Source: Candidatus Thiodiazotropha sp. (ex Monitilora ramsayi) (GTDB lineage: Bacteria; Pseudomonadota; Gammaproteobacteria; Chromatiales; Chromatiaceae). Taken from it: 64,000 nucleotides of DNA. The notes below the pieces were generated by a model. That model saw nothing but the letters and a program-made list of their open reading frames with translations. It was not told where the DNA came from and made no database searches. A program made the position numbers and the translations under genes. The DNA lies in assembly GCA_025655575.1 (NCBI GenBank), contig JAHXIP010000005.1, positions 124,001 through 188,000 on the forward strand, read 5' to 3'. Of this stretch, positions 7,932 to 16,859 are shown piece after piece; the first letter of the stretch is position 1, and each line of letters starts with the position of its first letter.

Positions 7932-9103
7932 TTATTTTTTTGTCCTCTCAGGCGATCCAGTAGGCGACCCAATATTCCCCGCTGGCCTGACTGCGCGATG
8001 GCCGGCGGTACAAGCAGGGTGTCAACAGCACGACGCGTCTCTCCAGCCAGCTGTAATGCTTTGGCTGCGCTGTAGAAGGCGAATACATAACGTTGGGGGA
8101 TATCAAGGGATGTGGCCGTATCTGCCAGGGAACGGGGTTGATCGGCCCAGGTGGCGGCTATGGCGAGGGCGTGTGGCGTTACCACTAAGCGGGTGAAATT
8201 AGGCCAGCGGCGCAGATAGATCGGTTGCAGAATGTTGGTGTCATCAGGCAGGCGCCCTCGAGAGGCCCAGAGGGCGATCTTCCAGAAGAAGGCGGCAACC
8301 GGGTACTCTTGGACGATAGGCGCCGATAAATCCTCTGTGTCGAACAGGCGTAGAGACACCTCAAGGGTGGCGTCAGGCATGGTGCAGAAGGGGCGCAGAT
8401 GCCTCTCTTCACTATAGACGCGGACTGTTCGTGTTTTTGCCATTAAATGAATGGTGGGCCATGGGCCCATGACATCAACATTCTGATTGTGTCTTACCGC
8501 AAGATTCAGTGCCTGCTGAAGATGTCCCTGCAGATAGTGGTTTGGGTTGTATTGGATTTTTGCCAACTGTGCCGGATCCTTCGGGTCGATGTCCTTCGCA
8601 GTACCGACAAATGTCTTTTCCGCAGCCTCACTCATGAGGGATGCGGCCCGGCTCGCTTTCGGGGACGTCTGAGGCGGTTTGTCATGGGTTACTGGTTCAT
8701 TTGCGACTGGCGTCTCCGTATAGGGAGTGATTTTTTCGGAAGGCGGTTCGTCCACATCCTCAGTGGTGACCAATAGGTGGCGGCGCTGCTTTTCGATGGC
8801 CATGACAAGCAGCTTTACCGGGATCGGTTTCTGCACGAAAACGGTAAGGGGATCAGATAACTCCCGGTTTTTGAGTGAGACCAGAATCAACGGAATCTCC
8901 GGATGCCGTTGGCGAAACTCTTCCCACAAGCGCTCTCCACCGAAAACATCAAGATCGAGAATACAGATCTCGGATGACTCCTCCTCCACCAGCACATAGC
9001 GGTTGTTGCATTTGCTGCTGAACAGTATGCGCAGTGCATTGCGTTGACGCTGATCCATACCGATAGCACCAAGACAAACGGGAGGAGGGGTGGGTGAGGT
9101 CAT
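7928..9103 (-). CDS. Receiver-like protein with unknown C-terminal domain
   Basis: The 391-residue product begins with a response-regulator-like domain. Residues 36-110 contain YVLVEEESS, ICILDLDVF (Asp50 as possible phosphoacceptor), PLILVSLK (Ser76) and FVQKPIPVKLLVMAI (Lys92-Pro93). After an acidic linker (~110-180) comes a domain I cannot name, ending in a helical winged-helix-like stretch (SLADTATSLDIPQRYVFAFY). ATG 9103 overlaps the stop of the upstream gene (TCAT on the plus strand); a longer ORF start upstream lies inside that gene. The stop overlaps the GTPase start. It could link a histidine kinase to the GTPase module. No cognate kinase is nearby. Confidence 0.78.
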   Translation of the reverse strand: MTSPTPPPVCLGAIGMDQRQRNALRILFSSKCNNRYVLVEEESSEICILDLDVFGGERLWEEFRQRHPEIPLILVSLKNRELSDPLTVFVQKPIPVKLLVMAIEKQRRHLLVTTEDVDEPPSEKITPYTETPVANEPVTHDKPPQTSPKASRAASLMSEAAEKTFVGTAKDIDPKDPAQLAKIQYNPNHYLQGHLQQALNLAVRHNQNVDVMGPWPTIHLMAKTRTVRVYSEERHLRPFCTMPDATLEVSLRLFDTEDLSAPIVQEYPVAAFFWKIALWASRGRLPDDTNILQPIYLRRWPNFTRLVVTPHALAIAATWADQPRSLADTATSLDIPQRYVFAFYSAAKALQLAGETRRAVDTLLVPPAIAQSGQRGILGRLLDRLRGQKNK

Positions 9104-9858
9104 GCTTGATTTTGCCCTTCTTTCAGGTGGGTCAGTAGTGCTTGCCATTCGGCCCGGGCAGGATTTTCCAATCCCTGCAGGCGCTGCCACATGGCAGTGA
9201 CGGGCGCGAGCTGTCTGAGGTGACGGTATATCTCCAGCAGGGCGTGATGTAACGCTTCACACCCGGGGGTTACCAGCAGGGCCGTCTCCAGGGTTTCCTG
9301 TGCCAGTTCAACCTGCCCGTACTCCAACTGTTGCTGGGCGGTTGTCAAAGGATCGGTCTCATCTGCTGATACCAAAGCCATTTTCTCGATCAATAGCGTG
9401 TTGCCGGTAATGCCACTGGAGAGTATCGAGTTGTCTGCCTGCAGCGACTGCAATAGAACGTTCACATCTCCCTGTCGCAAGTAATTCACAAACAGATTCA
9501 GATCGTGGGGGTTCAGCAGTGATTTACTGAGAGCCAGCATACGTCTGCGTAGTGCAAAGCCCTTCTCTTTCAAGACCAGGAAGAGATCGAGCAGCGCTCC
9601 CAGGACATGGCTGTCCTTGGTCTTTACACAGAGCTCGATTCTTGCCACATGCGACTGGAGAACTTCCGGCTTGCGGGCAATTTCCTGGGCATAGTGTGCT
9701 TTCAGCCTTATGCACCAGCCTGCCGTATGAATAGGTTGTCTTTTAGAGTTCGAGCTTAGGAATGCAGGTTCAAGCTGTGGATCATCGCTGAGGGGGGAGG
9801 CTGCGGTACCTGTGTGGAGAATCAGTGAATGCTGCAAGTGGTATGCGGTCCGTGCCAT
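9100..9858 (-). CDS. Hypothetical helical-repeat (TPR-like) protein heading the GTPase cluster
   Basis: First gene of the seven-gene minus-strand set. The 252-residue protein has no signal peptide. Its C-terminal third looks like tetratricopeptide helices (AQQQLEYGQVELAQETLETA, then ALHHALLEIYRHL and TAMWQRL), resembling the small TPR tail seen in FimV-like and type IV pilus-linked proteins; the N-terminal part is unrecognised. The stop overlaps the next start by ATGA, so it is translationally coupled to the receiver-like gene. TPR modules mediate protein contacts, so a scaffold role is possible. Function unknown. Confidence 0.72.
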   Translation of the reverse strand: MARTAYHLQHSLILHTGTAASPLSDDPQLEPAFLSSNSKRQPIHTAGWCIRLKAHYAQEIARKPEVLQSHVARIELCVKTKDSHVLGALLDLFLVLKEKGFALRRRMLALSKSLLNPHDLNLFVNYLRQGDVNVLLQSLQADNSILSSGITGNTLLIEKMALVSADETDPLTTAQQQLEYGQVELAQETLETALLVTPGCEALHHALLEIYRHLRQLAPVTAMWQRLQGLENPARAEWQALLTHLKEGQNQA

Positions 9859-10137
9859 CGTCTATCCTTCTGGTATGAAAACCTTCAGGAGGAGTTCTTA
9901 TAACTCTTTACCTGAATCTGGCGTACCCTGGTGATCTTTTTTCGCGGGATGATTGAAACGTGACCATTCCCGGCTTTCTGTATTTAGGGTTTCACCTTCA
10001 AATAATCATATCGTCAGATTGAAGTGATTCTGAAGGGATTCTATTTCGCAGGAATTTGCTTAAATCGACGGCAGTGATTCCGCCTTGAATTCGGGGTAAA
10101 CTGCCATCCTTCACTCAGCAGACAACGAAACCGGTAT

Positions 10138-11775
10138 ATGTCCTACCAGGTATTAGCCCGTAAATGGCGCCCACAGCTATTCAGCCAGCTGGTGGGGCAG
10201 GAGCATGTCGTCAAGGCGTTGACCAATGCGTTGGACAACGAACGGCTGCATCACGCCTATCTGTTTACCGGTACCCGGGGGGTCGGTAAGACCACATTGG
10301 CGAGGATCTTTGCCAAATCTCTCAATTGCGAGCAGGGTATCAGCGCCACGCCCTGTGGAGTTTGCGATGCCTGCCGTGAGATCGATGAGGGGCGCTTCGT
10401 CGACCTGTTAGAGGTGGATGCGGCGTCCCGCACCAAGGTGGATCAGACCCGTGAACTGTTGGATAACGTCCCCTATGCCCCCGTACGCGGCCGCTACAAA
10501 GTTTATCTAATTGATGAAGTGCACATGTTTTCTGCCAGTAGTTTCAATGCTTTGCTGAAAACACTTGAGGAACCGCCTCCGCATGTGAAGTTTATCCTCG
10601 CCACCACAGATCCGCAGAAAGTTCCGGTGACGGTGCTCTCCCGCTGCTTGCAGTTCAATCTCAAACGGCTCAGTCGCGAGCAGATAGAGGGACAACTGAG
10701 GCATATTCTGGAGCAGGAGACGATCCTGTTTGATGACGAATCATTGTCGCTGTTGGCCAGAGGTGCTGATGGCAGTATGCGTGATGGACTGAGCCTGCTC
10801 GACCAGGCTATCGCCTTCGGCGCCGGTGAAGTGAAAGGGGCAGAGGTGCGTACCATGATCGGCACGGTGGGGGCCGATCAGGTCTATGGTCTGCTGGATG
10901 CCCTGATGAATCAGAATGGTGCTGAGTTATTGCAGGGTGTTGCTGAGATGACCCAACGGTCTACCGACTTCACTTCAGCAACTCAGGAATTGTTGGCCAT
11001 GCTGCATCAGATAGCCCTGATGCAAACGGTACCGGGGATAGCGCCGGACGAAGCCTTCGACTCAACACGCCTGCAACACTTTGCCGATGGGCTGACAGCG
11101 GAAGATATACAGCTTTTCTACCAGATCGGATTAACCGGCCAGAAAGAGCTCCATCTGGCGCCGGACCCGCGTAGCGGATTCGAGATGCTGCTGTTGCGGA
11201 TGCTGGCCTTTCGTCCGGCAGGGAGTGCCGGGGTATCTGGTGGAGGTGCAGACAGGGTGCAACCCCAGCGTGTGAGCGGTGCGGCAGCCCCCAGTCCATC
11301 ACGGCCAAAACAGACGGTTACTCAGGTAGATCAGTCTGCGAAAGCGCCGATGGCTGACAAGCGTCCACCGCAGGAAACAGCGATCAAGAAAGCCGATCCC
11401 GCTCAATGGGACAGCTTCGTCGCTGGTTTAAAGTTGGGGGGTATTGCCAGTCAGTTGGCCCACCACTCGATCTACGAGAGTTGGGATGGGGCGACACTCT
11501 GTCTTAAGCTCGACACTTCACACCGACATCTGCGTGTAGGGCAAGCGGAATCCCGCCTGCAGGAAGGCATCAGTAGTCAATTGGGCAGAGCGGTCAAACT
11601 GAAGATTACTGAGGCGGTGCCTGAGGCTGAAACCCCCGCCATGCGCCAAGACAGGGAGCAGCAGGAGCGCCAGCGGGAGGCACAGGCCTCGATGAGCAGT
11701 GATCCCCTGGTCAAGGAGATGGAGGAGCACTTCTCAGCCAAGCTAGTGTCCGATTCGGTACGGCCGACGGACTGA
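10138..11775 (+). CDS. dnaX: DNA polymerase III tau/gamma subunit
   Basis: Clamp-loader ATPase and replisome organiser. The AAA+ core is complete: Walker A GTRGVGKT (45-52), zinc cysteines Cys64, 73, 76 and 79, Walker B LIDEVH (124-129), and the arginine finger in LSRC (Arg169). The C-terminal ~150 residues are the variable tau-specific region contacting polymerase and helicase. I saw no A-AAA-AAG slippery heptamer in the linker, so the programmed frameshift that makes gamma in E. coli is not evident. It is followed by ybaB and recR in the order standard for gammaproteobacteria. The 279 bases upstream contain no recognisable 4.5S RNA. Confidence 0.96.
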   Translation: MSYQVLARKWRPQLFSQLVGQEHVVKALTNALDNERLHHAYLFTGTRGVGKTTLARIFAKSLNCEQGISATPCGVCDACREIDEGRFVDLLEVDAASRTKVDQTRELLDNVPYAPVRGRYKVYLIDEVHMFSASSFNALLKTLEEPPPHVKFILATTDPQKVPVTVLSRCLQFNLKRLSREQIEGQLRHILEQETILFDDESLSLLARGADGSMRDGLSLLDQAIAFGAGEVKGAEVRTMIGTVGADQVYGLLDALMNQNGAELLQGVAEMTQRSTDFTSATQELLAMLHQIALMQTVPGIAPDEAFDSTRLQHFADGLTAEDIQLFYQIGLTGQKELHLAPDPRSGFEMLLLRMLAFRPAGSAGVSGGGADRVQPQRVSGAAAPSPSRPKQTVTQVDQSAKAPMADKRPPQETAIKKADPAQWDSFVAGLKLGGIASQLAHHSIYESWDGATLCLKLDTSHRHLRVGQAESRLQEGISSQLGRAVKLKITEAVPEAETPAMRQDREQQERQREAQASMSSDPLVKEMEEHFSAKLVSDSVRPTD

Positions 11776-11863
11776 ACTGCTGAAGGTGTGGGCGGTGGGT
11801 ATATGAAACATCTCCATCAGCACATAAAACTTAAAGTATTGAATAGACATTGAGGAAAAATCC

Positions 11864-12187
11864 ATGAAAGGCGGTATAGGCAATCTGATGAAACAGGCCC
11901 AGAAGATGCAGGCCGAAATGCAGGAGACACAGGAACGTCTTGCCCAGGAAGAGGTTACCGGTGAGTCCGGTGGCGGTCTGGTAAAGGTCATCATGAACGG
12001 AAAACATGAAGTGCGCCGGGTGGAGATCGACGATTCATTGGTGGGTGATGACAAAGAGATGCTTGAGGATCTGGTTGCTGCCGCGATTAACGATGCCGCA
12101 CAACGGGTCGGTCAGAAGATGCAGGAGAGCATGTCAGGACTCACTGAGGGATTGGGACTACCACCAGGTATGAAACTTCCTTTCTGA
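11864..12187 (+). CDS. ybaB: YbaB/EbfC family nucleoid-associated protein
   Basis: Small DNA-binding dimer of 107 residues. The N-terminal [20 protein letters not shown] helix, the central [20 protein letters not shown] strand region and the C-terminal [12 protein letters not shown] tail are all typical. Members bind DNA non-specifically as tweezers-like dimers and are often encoded with recR. A GAGGAAAAA-type site lies just upstream of the ATG. It sits 88 bases after dnaX and 11 before recR, consistent with a dnaX-ybaB-recR operon. Exact cellular function in any species is still poorly defined. Confidence 0.95.
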   Translation: MKGGIGNLMKQAQKMQAEMQETQERLAQEEVTGESGGGLVKVIMNGKHEVRRVEIDDSLVGDDKEMLEDLVAAAINDAAQRVGQKMQESMSGLTEGLGLPPGMKLPF

Positions 12188-12198
12188 GTTTTTCGACG

Positions 12199-12795
12199 GT
12201 GAGTAACCCGCCACTACTGCAGCAATTGATCGCCGCGCTGCGATGTCTGCCTGGTGTTGGGGCCAAGAGCGCCCAACGTATGGCTTACCATCTGTTGGAG
12301 CGTGACAGGGAAGGTGGGCGGCATCTGGCTGGGCTGTTAACAGCGTCTATGGACAGAATCGGGCACTGCACCCGTTGCCGCACCCTCAGTGAGACAGAGT
12401 TATGCAACCTCTGTGACAATCCCCATAGGGACCCCTCGATACTTTGTATTGTGGAGACTCCGGCTGATCTGATGATCATCGAACAGGCCATTGACTACCG
12501 GGGCGGTTATTTTGTACTCGGTGGGCGACTTTCTCCGCTGGATGGTATCGGGCCTCGGGAGATCGGCCTGGAACAGTTGGATCAAAGATTCGCTGAAGGT
12601 GTGGTCAGAGAGATCATCCTCGCTACCAATCCCACGGTAGAGGGTGAGGCAACGGCACAATACATCCACGATATGGCAAGAGCCAGAGGGATCAAAACAA
12701 CACGTATCGCCCAGGGTGTACCCATGGGCGGTGAGCTGGAATATGTGGACGGCGCCACATTGGCCCATGCCTTTCATGAAAGATCGGAAATATAG
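12199..12795 (+). CDS. recR: Recombination mediator protein RecR
   Basis: Works with RecO (and RecF) to load RecA on SSB-coated single-stranded DNA. The 198-residue protein has an N-terminal helix-hairpin-helix ([20 protein letters not shown]), a four-cysteine zinc finger (Cys57, 60, 69, 72) and a Toprim domain starting at [14 protein letters not shown], with a C-terminal [14 protein letters not shown] block. The start is GTG at 12199, directly downstream of the ybaB stop. No missing residues. Confidence 0.96.
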   Translation: MSNPPLLQQLIAALRCLPGVGAKSAQRMAYHLLERDREGGRHLAGLLTASMDRIGHCTRCRTLSETELCNLCDNPHRDPSILCIVETPADLMIIEQAIDYRGGYFVLGGRLSPLDGIGPREIGLEQLDQRFAEGVVREIILATNPTVEGEATAQYIHDMARARGIKTTRIAQGVPMGGELEYVDGATLAHAFHERSEI

Positions 12796-12806
12796 CTAAG
12801 AATCAA

Positions 12807-12827
12807 ATTAGTATTAACAGGTCCTAG
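12807..12827 (+). repeat. Isolated end of the 55.8-kb miniature element, upstream of the HIT gene
   Basis: ATTAGTATTAACAGGTCCTAG matches the right terminus of the inverted-repeat element at 55792-56062 at 19 of 21 positions. It lies 11 bases upstream of the HIT start codon and runs into the AGGAGA ribosome site of that gene. No matching left end is visible nearby, so it is a solo remnant or a coincidental regulatory motif. Confidence 0.45.
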
Positions 12828-12838
12828 GAGAAGATCCG

Positions 12839-13183
12839 ATGAGCGACTGCCTTTTCTGTAAATTCGTCAGTGGTGAGATCAAACCGGATACTGTTTATGA
12901 AGACGATGAGGTACTCGCCTTCCGGGATATCAATCCCCAGGCACCGACCCATATTCTGGTTATCCCCAAACACCATATTGCCACATTGAACGATCTCCAG
13001 CAGAATGACGATGCACTGATCGGCAAGCTCTATCTGGCGGCTCAAAAGATTGCCAAACAGGAAGGTATAGATGAAGCTGGCTACCGGACGGTGATCAATT
13101 GTAATGAACAGGCAGGGCAGGCAGTGTTCCATATTCACCTGCACCTGTTGGGTGGGCGAAGCATGGCCTGGCCGCCGGGGTAG
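12839..13183 (+). CDS. HIT-family nucleotide phosphoramidase (HinT-like)
   Basis: Histidine-triad protein of 114 residues that hydrolyses purine nucleoside phosphoramidates such as adenosine-5'-monophosphoramidate. The catalytic triad motif HIHLHLLGG has His98, His100 and His102; the N-terminal CLFCKFVSGEI with two cysteines is common in the bacterial zinc-containing group. AGGAGA lies seven bases upstream of the ATG. It follows recR after 43 bases that contain a 21-base repeat remnant, so it may or may not share the upstream promoter. Symbol hinT would fit but orthology is not tested. Confidence 0.92.
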   Translation: MSDCLFCKFVSGEIKPDTVYEDDEVLAFRDINPQAPTHILVIPKHHIATLNDLQQNDDALIGKLYLAAQKIAKQEGIDEAGYRTVINCNEQAGQAVFHIHLHLLGGRSMAWPPG

Positions 13184-13339
13184 TCGGGGTCTTTTCTCAA
13201 GTATTCTTTAGGCGGGCAGCGGCAGCATTCAGCGTTTTCTCATGTCACAGATTTAAGTTGTCGTTGATATAGTCACTCTATTCACTCGATCATCATGTGG
13301 ATGTCAAAGACTGTAACCCTCATCAACCGGACTAATTTT

Positions 13340-16216
13340 TTAACGCTCGAGCAGGCATTCGAATTCATCCACACACACCGGCGGACTGAACAGGTAACCT
13401 TGATAAAAATCACAACCCTGCTGTTGTAGGAAGTGGTGTTGATCAACGGTCTCAACCCCTTCCGCAAGTACGCTCAACCCCAGGTTTTTAGCCATCGAAA
13501 TGATAGTGGTTGTAATCTCCATGTCATCTTTCTTATAGGGGATTTCATCGACAAAGCTTTTGTCGATCTTGAGTTCATCCAGTGGCATGCGCTGCAGATG
13601 GGCCAGAGAGGAGTAACCGGTACCAAAGTCATCGATTGAGAGGTGGATCCCCTTGTCACGTAACTGACTGAGCGTGGCCACTGCATCATTTTCACGCTCC
13701 ATCAGCGCACTCTCAGTCACTTCCAGGGATAGTTGTCCAGCCGGATAACCGGTTTGCATTAAAATGTGGGAGATTTTTTCAACCAGGCCACTCTGTCTCA
13801 GTTGATGGACAGAAAGATTGACTGCCAAAGAGAGTGGTGAGAAATCTCGTTCCAACCATATTTTGCCTTGAATACAGACTGCGCGTAGCACCCACTCACC
13901 CAGGTAGTTGATCAATCCTGTCTCTTCCGCAACAGGAATAAACTGGCTCGGTGTGATATTTCCATGTACAGGGTCCTGCCAGCGTAGCAGCGCTTCGGCT
14001 CCAACTATCTGTCCACTCTGAACATCAAGCTGTGGCTGATAGAAAACTGCAAGCTTCTCCTCAGCCAATGCATGGCGGAGGTTATTATGTATTTCGATAC
14101 GCTGGCGTGCTGCTTGCGTCAGTTCTTCAGAGAAATAGCGAAAGCGGCCTCGTCCTTCATTCTTAGCCTGATAGAGTGCTGTATCTGCGTGTTGCAGGAG
14201 TATTTCCGCACTATCACCGTGATCAGGAAAGAGGCTGATACCGATGCTGGTGCCCACCTGTAGCTCCAATCCATCTGACAATTGCCAGGGATCATTGAGG
14301 GCTTGGATAATCTCATCGGCCAGAATGGCAGCGTCACCTGGACTGCTTAACCCTTGCATCAATATGGCGAATTCATCACCGCCGAGACGTGTGACTAAAT
14401 CGCTTTCACGCAGCCTTTTACTGAGTCGTCCTGCAACCTGCTGCAATAGCTGGTCACCAATTAGGTGGCCATAACTATCGTTGATATCTTTGAAACGATC
14501 GAGATCCAGTACCAGCAGTGCCATCGCTTCATGGTTTCGGCTGGCTGTTTTCAAGCCATATTCCAATTGCGACATCAAGAGTCGCCGGTTGGCCAGGTGG
14601 GTCAGGGGGTCGTGATGGGCGAGGTACTCGAGTTTTGCCTCTGTCTGTTTAAGTTGGCTGATGTCGGAGAAAACGCCGACATAGTATTGCAATTCATCCT
14701 GCTCTCCACAGACACTGGTGATACTTAACAATTCAGGAAAAATCTCACCATTCTTACGCCGGTTCCAGATCTCACCCTGCCAATGTCCGGATGATTGAAT
14801 GCTCGACCAAAGCTTTTCGTAGAAGAGGCAGTCGTGTTTACCAGACTGGAGAAGTCTGGGGGACTTGCCCAATACTTCGGTTTCGCTATAGCCGGTCAGT
14901 TCGCTAAATGCATGATTCACCATACAGATATTGCCGTCACTATCAGTGACCATTACACCTTCGCGGGTGTTCTCAAACAGTGTCGCATAGAGGCGCTGGC
15001 GCGCCATCTGCTTGTCTCGCTCCGTCATATCTCTGGCAACTACCAGAGCGTAGTCCTGCTCTTCATGACGGAGATATTTTGTATTGACTTCGATCGGTAT
15101 GAGTGTGCCGTTACGTTTGTGATGAGAGGTGCGAAGCGTCAGACTGCCCTCTATTTTCAAGCGTATCTGTAGCTGCTTCCATTTCTCTGCATCGTTAATC
15201 TCGGTAGAGATTTCCCAAGCCATCATGCTGCGTAATTCATCTCGGCTGTAGCCAAGCATATCGCTGGCCCGGTCATTGATTTCGATGATGCGTCCACTAT
15301 CGGCTTCGATGATATAGATGGCATCATCAATCTGCTCGATCAGGCCCAGTAAGAATACTTTTTGCTGAGCCTCTTGCAGGACATTGCGCGCATCTACCAG
15401 GTCACGATTGGTGCGTGCCAAGGTCTCATGCAGATATTCCACATAACGTCCCTGCAGCGCTTTGACGATATCATGTCTTGTGATGATGCCTGCGATCTTA
15501 CCTCCAAAATGTGTGACAACAAGACGTCTGATGCCCTTTTTTTCCATTATTCTGGCAGCATCCTGCATCGGTAAATCTGCTTGGCAGGAGACGACGGGCG
15601 ATTGCATCACCGTATCGATGGTGACCTCATCATTTTGGTTTAATGTCTGAGCAAGATGGACAATATCACGCTCTGTGAGCATACCCACGGGGTACTGGTT
15701 CTCACAGATCACCACACAGCTGATATGGCGTTGTGCCATCAGTCGGACAGCTTTTACCAAAGATGAGGATGGCTCCAATGTAACGACTTCACGAGACATG
15801 GTGGAGTCAACAGTCTTCAATTCGACCAGGTACTCCATACCCATGTGATGCAGGAAATCCGCCTCACTGACTAAACCCGCGAGGCAGCCCGCATCGTCGA
15901 CAACCAGTAAGTGCCGGTAGGACTTTTCCGTCATCAGCCGATAGGCATCATGGAAGTCGACGTCAGACCGTGCTGTGAGCGGGGGTGAACTCATGACATC
16001 CTTCATACGGAGATCACTGACTACGACCCTATCGACCATGACCCGTAATGCATCCTGTTCAGTAAAAATACCCAAGGGACGTCTTTCATGATCGATTGCC
16101 ACAATGCAACTGATCTGGCATCGCTCCATATGCGCTAAAATCTGCGCAATGCTGGTGTCTATGGAAGTCGTCTCAACTTTGGCAGTCAGAACGTCATTAA
16201 GTGATAGTCTTGTCAT
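13340..16216 (-). CDS. CBS-CBS-PAS-PAS-GGDEF-EAL cyclic-di-GMP enzyme
   Basis: A 958-residue soluble protein with no membrane segment. Residues ~1-265 hold four CBS motifs in two tandem pairs (for example VVAIDHERRPLGIFTEQDAL and LVVTHFGGKIAGIITRHDIV), which usually bind adenine nucleotides. Two PAS domains follow (~290-410 and ~410-530). The GGDEF domain has an intact RLGGDEFAIL site and the EAL domain an intact GAEALLRW plus DDFGTGYSSL, so both c-di-GMP synthesis and breakdown could be possible. A separate gene with similar output lies upstream at 16860. Nucleotide or energy sensing is inferred from the CBS domains; ligand and net activity are unknown. Confidence 0.92.
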   Translation of the reverse strand: MTRLSLNDVLTAKVETTSIDTSIAQILAHMERCQISCIVAIDHERRPLGIFTEQDALRVMVDRVVVSDLRMKDVMSSPPLTARSDVDFHDAYRLMTEKSYRHLLVVDDAGCLAGLVSEADFLHHMGMEYLVELKTVDSTMSREVVTLEPSSSLVKAVRLMAQRHISCVVICENQYPVGMLTERDIVHLAQTLNQNDEVTIDTVMQSPVVSCQADLPMQDAARIMEKKGIRRLVVTHFGGKIAGIITRHDIVKALQGRYVEYLHETLARTNRDLVDARNVLQEAQQKVFLLGLIEQIDDAIYIIEADSGRIIEINDRASDMLGYSRDELRSMMAWEISTEINDAEKWKQLQIRLKIEGSLTLRTSHHKRNGTLIPIEVNTKYLRHEEQDYALVVARDMTERDKQMARQRLYATLFENTREGVMVTDSDGNICMVNHAFSELTGYSETEVLGKSPRLLQSGKHDCLFYEKLWSSIQSSGHWQGEIWNRRKNGEIFPELLSITSVCGEQDELQYYVGVFSDISQLKQTEAKLEYLAHHDPLTHLANRRLLMSQLEYGLKTASRNHEAMALLVLDLDRFKDINDSYGHLIGDQLLQQVAGRLSKRLRESDLVTRLGGDEFAILMQGLSSPGDAAILADEIIQALNDPWQLSDGLELQVGTSIGISLFPDHGDSAEILLQHADTALYQAKNEGRGRFRYFSEELTQAARQRIEIHNNLRHALAEEKLAVFYQPQLDVQSGQIVGAEALLRWQDPVHGNITPSQFIPVAEETGLINYLGEWVLRAVCIQGKIWLERDFSPLSLAVNLSVHQLRQSGLVEKISHILMQTGYPAGQLSLEVTESALMERENDAVATLSQLRDKGIHLSIDDFGTGYSSLAHLQRMPLDELKIDKSFVDEIPYKKDDMEITTTIISMAKNLGLSVLAEGVETVDQHHFLQQQGCDFYQGYLFSPPVCVDEFECLLER

Positions 16217-16859
16217 ATATCGCGTGTGAGAAAGGTGGAATGCGGACTTAATTAGAAATTATGTGGCTAATTTGTGACTCATGATGTATCCACCACATTC
16301 GCTGGTTCGGTTCTCAACCAGCATTCTAAATCCTTGATAACCTGTCTGATCTCATCGAGCTTTTAGGGGAAGTTGTCTTGGCCTGCCGTCTTGTGGATTC
16401 ATCGGTATACCCATCGATTACAGGGTGTTGTAACAGAGAAGTAGCCGTCTGAATAGGTTTTGCCAGGAGCGTCTGACAAAACAGCAGAAATTGTCGGAAC
16501 AATATTTCTATATGCATAGTGGGTAGCTTCTATCCTTATTCCATACATCCATCAGATGAGATGGCGGCAGGGCCGGGGATAGCTTTATTACGAAATCGTC
16601 ATTTATTCTGCTAAATGGCCATTTAGTGGGGACAAGTCAGGTGATGCTGGTAGCAGATGGCGTGTTTGGTGCTTTTCATTCCTATGTGGTTATGTGCTGG
16701 GGAAGAAGAGATCGACGATGCTGGCTACCATTCAGTGATCAATTGAAATGACAAGACAGTTTTGACAGTGTTTCATATCTACCGGTCACTGCAGGGTAGG
16801 TGCAACATGACTAGGCTGTCGGTGTGTCTATCGTTATTCTTTATTTTCTGTTTCGCGCA
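16217..16859. other. Intergenic region between two GGDEF-EAL genes
   Basis: About 640 bases without a convincing gene; short ORFs on both strands show no family similarity or good ribosome site. The one distinct structure is a perfect 16-bp palindrome, CTAAATGGCCATTTAG, at 16611-16626, a possible operator or small hairpin. The promoter for the 13340-16216 gene should lie in the part nearest 16216. Confidence 0.5.
16611..16626. promoter_or_regulatory. Perfect 16-bp palindrome
   Basis: CTAAATGGCCATTTAG is fully self-complementary with no loop, as expected for a dimeric DNA-binding protein site rather than a terminator. It is about 390 bases upstream of the CBS-GGDEF-EAL gene and 230 bases beyond the end of the other GGDEF-EAL gene. 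The binding protein is unknown. Confidence 0.35.

Noticed and set aside
9859..10137. 4.5S (ffs) RNA expected upstream of dnaX in some relatives
   Set aside because: The conserved GGTCCGGAAGGAAGCAGC core was not found.
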